Shown here: positions 30,952 through 35,964 of the stretch, piece after piece
Layout of the letters: each line of letters opens with the position of its first letter
How positions within the stretch are numbered: position 1 is the first letter of the stretch
NCBI GenBank assembly: GCA_017309115.1
Contig: JAFLEF010000064.1
Coordinates: 1 to 35,964 of the forward strand
DNA length: 35,964 bases
DNA from: Verrucomicrobiota bacterium
GTDB taxonomy: Bacteria; Verrucomicrobiota; Verrucomicrobiia; Limisphaerales; UBA9464
Direction: 5' to 3'
The notes under the pieces: generated by a model
What the model was told of the DNA's origin: nothing
Database searches by the model: none
What the model saw: only the letters and a program-made list of their open reading frames with translations
Program-made: the position numbers and the translations under genes

Positions 30952-32348
30952 CAGTCGTAACGAAGGGCTTGAATGACGTTCATCCGGGCGGCCCGGAACG
31001 CGGGAATCAGACCCGCAAACACACCAATGGTCACACTGGCGCCGAACGCCATGGCCATGGATCCGAAGGTTACCACGGGCGCATTGTCCGTCGGTGTAAC
31101 GCTGGCGATCAGTTGAATCAGGCCAAAGCTGGTGGCGAGTCCGACCGCTCCGCCGATGATGGCAATGACGGTGCTTTCGATGATGATCTGGATGAACACT
31201 TCGACATCCCCGGCGCCGACGGCCTTGCGAATGCCGATTTCGCGGATGCGTTCGCTGATGCTCGCGAGCATGATGTTCATGATGCCAATGCCGCCGACCA
31301 AGAGGCTGATGCCGGCGATGAGTCCTCCGCTGGTGCGCGCGCTGCTGATGAACGTGTTGATTTGATCGGCCCAATCTTCCTGGGTCCGAAAGCTGAAGTC
31401 CTCGATTCCCCGATGGGTGACCATGAGGACATTGCGAACCTGGGTAAGCGCCTCGCCAATTCGGTTTGGATCGGCCACTCGGATTTCAATACTGCTCAGC
31501 GTTGGGACGGCGGGAGCGTTGCTCTGTCCCGACTTCATCTTCATCCACATCGTATTGAGCGGCATGTAGACGGTATTGTTTTTGATCCAGAAGGCAAAGT
31601 TGCCTCCGCGCCGTCCGCCGCTGCCACCCCAACCGCGGCTACGTTGCGGTCCGGTGGCCTGGTTGGTGGTCCCGGCGGCCAGTTGGGCAGCCTTTTCCTT
31701 TTCCCGTAGTTCCCGCGTCTTGCGTTCCTGTTCGCTTTCGTAGTGCTCGAACATCCCGATAATTGTGAAGGGATAGCCATTGATCGTCAGCGTTTCGCCG
31801 ACCGGGATCACGGGTTCGCCCGTTTCCTCGGGCTTGCCGAACAATTCGTCCCGAATGCCGGTTCCGATCACCACCACATTGCGCGCCATCTCGTCGTCCA
31901 TTTGGGTGAACATGCGGCCATGGGCGATCTTGTGCTCCATCATGTCCAACTGCACCGGCCAAACGCCGGCAGTCATCCAGGTGCGATAGGTTTTGCCCTT
32001 CGCAGACAGGGTGGGATTGAAGCCATCCAACCGCATTTCCGGTGAGATCAGGGTGGCTTCCGGGGCCGAGTGCTGGAGCGCGTAGACATCGTTCATCGTC
32101 ACGCCCACGGCCAAGTCTCGCATGTGCCGTTGCTCAACGGGAACGGGCTGCGCCTCGACGCGGACTTTGGAAAGTCCACCCACGGCCACCAGTGATTCCC
32201 GGGCTCCGTTCTCCATGCCCTGGACCAAGGCGTTCATGGCAACCAACGAGGAAACGCCCAGAATGATGCCCAGCATGGTCAACATGCTGCGGAACTTGTG
32301 CGCCCAAATCTCCTTCAGGCCGACCACGATGGCGTTCCAGAGGGACAT
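30951..32348 (-). CDS. MacB-like ABC transporter permease, paralogue 1
   Basis: A 465-residue permease with the same four-helix plan as paralogue 2: FRSMLTMLGIILGVSSLVAM at the N terminus, then a long periplasmic domain, then GGLIAGISLLVGGIGIMNIM and two more helices. The two share long stretches including NAIVVGLKEIWAHK-like starts and the ERIREIGIRKAVGA coupling helix, so they arose by tandem duplication. A Gly/Arg-rich insert (GPQRSRGWGGSGGRRGGNF) lies in the periplasmic domain, as in paralogue 2. ATG at 32348, 6 nt after the ATPase stop. The closely spaced order adaptor, ATPase, permease, permease indicates one transcript. Substrate unknown; MacAB-type pumps expel peptides, lipids or antibiotics. 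Confidence 0.92.
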   Translation of the reverse strand: MSLWNAIVVGLKEIWAHKFRSMLTMLGIILGVSSLVAMNALVQGMENGARESLVAVGGLSKVRVEAQPVPVEQRHMRDLAVGVTMNDVYALQHSAPEATLISPEMRLDGFNPTLSAKGKTYRTWMTAGVWPVQLDMMEHKIAHGRMFTQMDDEMARNVVVIGTGIRDELFGKPEETGEPVIPVGETLTINGYPFTIIGMFEHYESEQERKTRELREKEKAAQLAAGTTNQATGPQRSRGWGGSGGRRGGNFAFWIKNNTVYMPLNTMWMKMKSGQSNAPAVPTLSSIEIRVADPNRIGEALTQVRNVLMVTHRGIEDFSFRTQEDWADQINTFISSARTSGGLIAGISLLVGGIGIMNIMLASISERIREIGIRKAVGAGDVEVFIQIIIESTVIAIIGGAVGLATSFGLIQLIASVTPTDNAPVVTFGSMAMAFGASVTIGVFAGLIPAFRAARMNVIQALRYD

Positions 32349-32354
32349 GGGGCG

Positions 32355-33092
32355 TCAAGCGGCAGGGGCGAGGGAACCGGCCTTGGCGGCGAGCCGATCC
32401 AAGCCGGCCAGGCGTTCGTCCACTTTCTCGGCAATCTTGCCGTTCCGAATCTCGATGCGGCGGGGAGTTACGGCGGCGATTTCCGGATTGTGAGTCACGA
32501 TGATGATCGTTCGACCTTCCTGGCTGAGCTTTCGGAACAAGGCGAGGATGATTTCGCCGGTGTGAGTGTCGAGGTTGCCGGTGGGTTCGTCGGCAAAGAC
32601 TATTTTGGGATCATTGACCAGTGCCCGGGCGATGGCGACACGTTGCTGTTGACCGCCGGAGAGTTGGGACGGTCGGTTCTTGAGCCGATGGCTCATTTCC
32701 ACAAGTTCCAAGGCGTGCTCGGCCCGTTTGCGCCGTTCCCGTCCGCTGACGCCTGCGTAGATCATGGGCAATTCCACATTTTGCACCACGTTGAGTTTCG
32801 GCAGCAGATTGAAGAACTGAAATACGAAACCGATTTTGCGGTTCCGCATGTGGGCCAACTCCCGGGGAGTCGCCCGCTGAACCTCGGTACCGTCCAGCGT
32901 GACGGTGCCGTGGGAGGGGGTGTCCAGGCATCCCAAGATGTGCATCAGGGTCGATTTGCCGCTGCCCGATGGACCGATGATGGAAACAAACTCGCCGCCG
33001 CCGATGTCGAGGGATACGCCGTCCAGAGCGCGAATTTCCTCCCCGCCCAGGTGGTAGATCTTGCTGACGTTGCGCAGTTCGAGAAGTGCCAC
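32355..33092 (-). CDS. ABC transporter ATPase, MacB/LolD type
   Basis: A 245-residue ATPase of the LolD/MacB class that powers the two permeases. Walker A is GPSGSGKST (40-48), the Q-loop Gln is Q92 (GFVFQFFNLL), the signature is LSGGQ (144-148), Walker B is IVFADEP (164-170) and the switch His is H201. The family-specific start, LLELRNVSKIYHLG, fixes the GTG at 33092. An open frame extending 201 nt upstream is Pro/Arg-rich and overlaps the adaptor gene, so I rejected it. It lies 43 nt after the adaptor gene and 6 nt before the first permease. Confidence 0.95.
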   Translation of the reverse strand: MALLELRNVSKIYHLGGEEIRALDGVSLDIGGGEFVSIIGPSGSGKSTLMHILGCLDTPSHGTVTLDGTEVQRATPRELAHMRNRKIGFVFQFFNLLPKLNVVQNVELPMIYAGVSGRERRKRAEHALELVEMSHRLKNRPSQLSGGQQQRVAIARALVNDPKIVFADEPTGNLDTHTGEIILALFRKLSQEGRTIIIVTHNPEIAAVTPRRIEIRNGKIAEKVDERLAGLDRLAAKAGSLAPAA

Positions 33093-33135
33093 GGAAATTT
33101 GGGGAGTAGAGCAGTAGGGACGTGGAGGGGAAATA

Positions 33136-34347
33136 TCAGCGCGTGGTCGGCGACGAGGCTCGGGCGGTGACCGTGCTGCTGCGTGCTCCATTGGCGGTCG
33201 AACTGCCGGCGGGCCGACCGGTGGTTGCCGGGGTGGCTTCCTTCGATTTGGCCCCTGCTTCCTTGGTTCGGTCTTCAAGGGAAACGATTTCACCCGCTTG
33301 CAGCCCGGAGGTCACCTCGGCGTAGAAGTAATCACTGACCCCGATGTGGATCGGACGACGAGTCCATTGGTCGCCTTCCTTCACCCAGGCGAATCGCTCG
33401 ACTTGGCGGGTTTCCTGGTTGAATTCGGTGAACACGGCGGACAGCGGAGCGGCGACGACCTCATCGGCGCTGGCGACCGGGATGGAAATGTTGGCGGTCA
33501 TGCCGGGCTTGACCCGTTTATCGACGTCCTTGAGCAGGATTCGCGCAGGAAAGCCCTTGATATTGTTCTTAATCACAGCTTGGGGGGCGATGCGCTCGAC
33601 TTTTCCGACCACTTTCAGACCGGGAACCGCCTCCACGGTCACTTCGACTTCCTGTCCGACCTTGAGTCGACCTACATCGGCTTGGTTGATGTGGGCGTTG
33701 ATGATCAAGTCGCTGAGATTAGCGATGGTGAGAACCTCGGTGCCGGAGTTGAAGCCTCCAGAACCACTGACCGCCTGACCGACGGACACGGGTCGGGTGA
33801 GCACTGTGCAGTCAAAGGGGGCGGTTACTCGGGTTCTCCGCAGCTTGTCGTTGGTCAGATCCAACTCCTTTTGCCCCTGCTCGATGCTGTTTTTGGCGAG
33901 TTCGTAGGTGGTGCGGGCGGTCTCGAACTCCTGTTCGGCCAGAAGGTTTTCCTTGCGGAGTTGTTGCGCCCGTTCGAAGTCGCGGCGGGATTGTTCCAGG
34001 TTCAACCGGGAGCGGGCGATGGACGTTTCGCGTTGTTCCTTCTCAATCTGCAGGTCCCGGTCGTCCAATTGGAACAGCAGGGAGTCCTTTTTGACCTCAT
34101 CCCCCAGGTCCACGGCGAGGACGAGAATCTTGCCATTCACCTCGGGCCGGACACTGACCTGTTCGGAGGGCGTGATCTCTCCCGCGGCGCTGACCGCAAA
34201 GCGAATGTCGCGTTTCTCCAAGGTGGCGGTGCTGGGACGGGCATTGGCCGCGGCGGCCGCGGCTGCGGCAGCCTGCTTCTGTTTCCAGGTATACCAGCCC
34301 CCACCCGCCAGAGCGGCCACGACCAGAAGGAGAATCAGGGATTTCAT
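33136..34347 (-). CDS. MacA-like periplasmic adaptor (membrane fusion protein)
   Basis: A 403-residue adaptor of the HlyD/RND family, which links the inner-membrane transporter to an outer-membrane channel. A signal anchor (LILLLVVAALAGGGW, residues 4-18) is followed by a nine-alanine run (about 26-34) that may act as a helical linker. The lipoyl half-motif is SVRPEVNGKILVLAVDLGD, then a coiled-coil hairpin (about 90-165) rich in Glu, Arg and Leu, then RVTAPFDCTVLTRPVSVGQA and the beta-barrel region. The C terminus is Ser/Thr/Ala-rich. ATG at 34347; no Shine-Dalgarno sequence. First gene of the operon; no TolC-type outer-membrane gene is nearby. Confidence 0.92.
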   Translation of the reverse strand: MKSLILLLVVAALAGGGWYTWKQKQAAAAAAAAANARPSTATLEKRDIRFAVSAAGEITPSEQVSVRPEVNGKILVLAVDLGDEVKKDSLLFQLDDRDLQIEKEQRETSIARSRLNLEQSRRDFERAQQLRKENLLAEQEFETARTTYELAKNSIEQGQKELDLTNDKLRRTRVTAPFDCTVLTRPVSVGQAVSGSGGFNSGTEVLTIANLSDLIINAHINQADVGRLKVGQEVEVTVEAVPGLKVVGKVERIAPQAVIKNNIKGFPARILLKDVDKRVKPGMTANISIPVASADEVVAAPLSAVFTEFNQETRQVERFAWVKEGDQWTRRPIHIGVSDYFYAEVTSGLQAGEIVSLEDRTKEAGAKSKEATPATTGRPAGSSTANGARSSTVTARASSPTTR

Positions 34348-34387
34348 GTGTTGTACCGCGGCAGACTATCGTTAATACGCATACGTG

Positions 34388-34411
34388 CAATTTGGCATTT
34401 TGCCGAAATTG
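34388..34411. promoter_or_regulatory. Imperfect palindrome between divergent adaptor and protease genes
   Basis: CAATTTGGCA and TGCCGAAATTG form an inverted repeat with one unpaired C and a TTT centre. It lies about 40 nt upstream of the adaptor start and 155 nt upstream of the protease start, in the most AT-rich part of this divergent spacer (34348-34566). It could be an operator or a 5' leader hairpin. No promoter boxes are clear. Confidence 0.4.
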
Positions 34412-34566
34412 GGGGACTAGGTGTCTCTTGGATTGGAATGGTCGCTGGTTGCTCCGACTTGCGGCGGGGGCGGAGGCAGACGAGCGCGAACTGGCCGAAT
34501 CGCCGGTCCACCTTGGACTTCGCCAGTTGACCTCAAGCCAAACCCTTGCCTTTGTTGCCGACGTCC

Positions 34567-35838
34567 ATGGCGTTGGTTGAATTCATTCCCTTTTTGGCGG
34601 CCGGTCTCATTGTCGCCCGGTTGGCGGCCGATGCGGTCCTAGCGTGGCTTAACCGCCGGTCGGTTCGGGCCCATGCCCGGGAGATTCCCGAGGCCTTTCG
34701 GCACCTCATGGATCCGCCGACCTACGCCCAATCGGTCCAGTACACTCTGGCCAAGTCGAAGCTCGGGCAGATGGGAGATGTCTGGGAGACGGCGGTACTG
34801 CTGGTCGTCCTGTTTTCGGGTGTCTTGCCGCTAAGTTGGGGCGTTTTTCGGTCCGCTTTCGGTGATACCGCGTGGGTTGATGCCGCCTGGATGTTCTCCG
34901 TTGGGGTCGGGTTATCTCTTCCATCCCTGCCGCTGGATTGGTGGTCGCAATTCCGGCTCGAAGAGCGGTTCGGGTTCAATACCACCACTCTGGGGGTTTG
35001 GTTGGGCGACCGGATCAAGGGGCTAATCCTGGCGGCGGTGCTGGGACTTCCCTTGCTGGTCTTGATTCTGAAGTTGGTCGGTTGGATGGGGCCGCGCTGG
35101 TGGCTGTGGGCCTGGGCGGTGTTCATGGGCTTTCAGTTGCTGATGCTGGTGCTCGCTCCCGTGGTCATCCTGCCACTGTTCAACAAGCTGACCCCGCTGC
35201 CGGAGGGAAGTCTGCGCCAGCGGTTGCTGGCCCTCGCGGAACGGACAGGATTTTCCGCACGAACCCTCCTGGTCATGGATGGCAGCAAACGGTCCCGCCA
35301 TTCCAATGCGTTTTTCACGGGGTTTGGTCGGTTCCGAAAGATCGTGCTTTTCGATACATTGATCTCCCAGTTGCAGGAGGCGGAGTTGGAAGCCGTGTTG
35401 GCGCATGAGGTGGGGCACTACAAGCGCGGCCACATTCCCCAGCGGTTGGCGTGGTCGGCAGTGACCACCCTGGCTGGGTTCTGGGTGATTGCCTGGTTGG
35501 CGAAGCAACCCTGGTTTGCCGGAGCGTTTGGCTTTCCAGAAGGTTCGGGTCTGGCGCCGGCCCTGCTGTTGTTTGGATTGCTGAGCGGGGCAGTGTCCTT
35601 TTGGATGTCACCAGTGTCGAATTGGTGGTCCCGGGTTCACGAGTTTGAAGCCGATGCTTTCGCCGCCCACACGATGGCGAGTGCCGAACCATTGGTGGGG
35701 GCTTTGCGCAAACTCAGTGAGAAGAACTTGTCCAACCTGACGCCGCATCCCTGGTACAGCGCCTGGCACTATTCGCATCCGACCCTTACGGAACGGGAAG
35801 CGGCGCTGGGTCGGCTGGTGATAAAGGCTGAGAGCTGA
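34567..35838 (+). CDS. M48 family (Ste24/CAAX-protease-like) metallopeptidase
   Basis: A 423-residue membrane zinc protease of the Ste24/HtpX group. The zinc site is H280-E-V-G-H284 in VLAHEVGHYKRGH, and the third ligand is in HEFEADAFA, where E359 and D363 form the usual ExxxD motif. Several hydrophobic helices span the N-terminal half and frame the active site, and RFGFNTTTLGVWLGDRIKG is a typical Ste24 block. Bacterial Ste24-like proteins probably take part in membrane-protein quality control, since CAAX prenylation is absent in most bacteria. ATG at 34567 is favoured over a TTG 21 nt upstream. No Shine-Dalgarno sequence. Its last codons and stop fall in the 13-nt stop-codon repeat. Confidence 0.93.
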   Translation: MALVEFIPFLAAGLIVARLAADAVLAWLNRRSVRAHAREIPEAFRHLMDPPTYAQSVQYTLAKSKLGQMGDVWETAVLLVVLFSGVLPLSWGVFRSAFGDTAWVDAAWMFSVGVGLSLPSLPLDWWSQFRLEERFGFNTTTLGVWLGDRIKGLILAAVLGLPLLVLILKLVGWMGPRWWLWAWAVFMGFQLLMLVLAPVVILPLFNKLTPLPEGSLRQRLLALAERTGFSARTLLVMDGSKRSRHSNAFFTGFGRFRKIVLFDTLISQLQEAELEAVLAHEVGHYKRGHIPQRLAWSAVTTLAGFWVIAWLAKQPWFAGAFGFPEGSGLAPALLLFGLLSGAVSFWMSPVSNWWSRVHEFEADAFAAHTMASAEPLVGALRKLSEKNLSNLTPHPWYSAWHYSHPTLTEREAALGRLVIKAES

Positions 35839-35839
35839 G
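35827..35839 (+). repeat. Stop-codon-spanning 13-mer, copy 3
   Basis: GCTGAGAGCTGAG, identical to copy 1 and in the same frame: Ala-Glu-Ser then TGA, ending the M48 protease gene. Confidence 0.6.
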
Positions 35840-35916
35840 CCGTAACCATGCAGTTGGAAGTGGGTTTTTGAATGGTTTTTGCCTCACTTTTGGTCACGGG
35901 AGAGCAGGTCGATTTT

Positions 35917-35933
35917 CAACTGCATTGCAGTTG
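35917..35933. terminator. Hairpin downstream of the M48 protease
   Basis: CAACTGCA and TGCAGTTG with a single central T; pairing can extend outward with two G-U and two A-U pairs. It sits 78 nt past the protease stop. A partial direct copy of the right arm, TGCAGTTGG, lies upstream at 35849-35857. There is no long T-run, so termination is only possible. Confidence 0.35.
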
Positions 35934-35940
35934 GGAAATG

Positions 35941-35958
35941 GGGTCAATAATTTGTCCC
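35941..35958. repeat. REP-like imperfect palindrome at the right edge
   Basis: GGGTCAATAATTTGTCCC. The GGG-CAA and TTG-CCC ends pair imperfectly. This wording resembles repeats that flank REP-associated tyrosine transposase genes (IS200-like Y1 family) in many bacteria. The window ends before any transposase could be seen. Confidence 0.35.
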
Positions 35959-35964
35959 AGAGTT

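Noticed and set aside
30952-31374. Extension of permease paralogue 2 into the upstream gene
   Set aside because: The added residues are His/Arg-rich out-of-frame reading of paralogue 1; the ATG at 30951 matches the paralogue's own start.

Overview
The window is GC-rich, densely coding and bacterial, with both strands used in blocks. The gene content points to Verrucomicrobiota, most likely the Pedosphaera/Limisphaerales side. The pointers are a Tat-exported DUF1501 protein, a large-domain 'xcpT-like' prepilin, a membrane-anchored CotH-like protein, tandem MacB-type permeases, and GC-rich palindromic repeats scattered between genes. The assignment is an inference from gene families, not a marker-gene result. 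No rRNA, tRNA, CRISPR array, integrase or complete transposon was seen.

Layout. 1-3.4 kb: a TraB/GumN-family protein and a CotH-like protein, divergent, followed by a repeat-filled spacer. 3.4-5.55 kb (-): xylA, rfaE2 (heptose-phosphate nucleotidyltransferase) and yhbY, a compact operon. 5.7-8.3 kb (+): a secreted cupredoxin-like protein and a receptor-type class III adenylate cyclase 9 nt behind it. 8.6-15.3 kb (-): a CstA-type transporter, a DUF2200 protein, an exported hypothetical, a membrane endonuclease/exonuclease/phosphatase-fold protein, a Tat-exported sugar isomerase/epimerase-like protein and a 2Fe-2S ferredoxin. 15.4-24.6 kb (-): seven tightly packed genes: MurG-like glycosyltransferase, two GT4 glycosyltransferases, a one-chain ABC exporter, a double kinase-fold protein, a prepilin and a small membrane-anchored protein. 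24.9-29.5 kb (-): DUF1501, DUF429, trpB and a sulfotransferase. 29.6-34.3 kb (-): a MacA/MacB-type export operon with one adaptor, one ATPase and two paralogous permeases. 34.6-35.8 kb (+): an M48 Ste24-type protease.

The most system-like region is 15,387-24,631. Stop and start codons overlap or nearly touch at the first five junctions and are 9 nt apart at the sixth, so the proteins are probably made together. Three glycosyltransferases, a flippase-like exporter and a two-module phosphotransferase suggest assembly and export of a phosphorylated glycan or glycolipid. The prepilin and the anchored protein at the end could be its surface target or part of its secretion. This pathway is inferred.

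Two sequence-level themes recur. Most starts have no recognisable Shine-Dalgarno sequence. Intergenic space holds families of short repeats, including a 13-nt motif that lies exactly across the stop codons of three unrelated genes, so that each protein ends in Ala-Glu-Ser.
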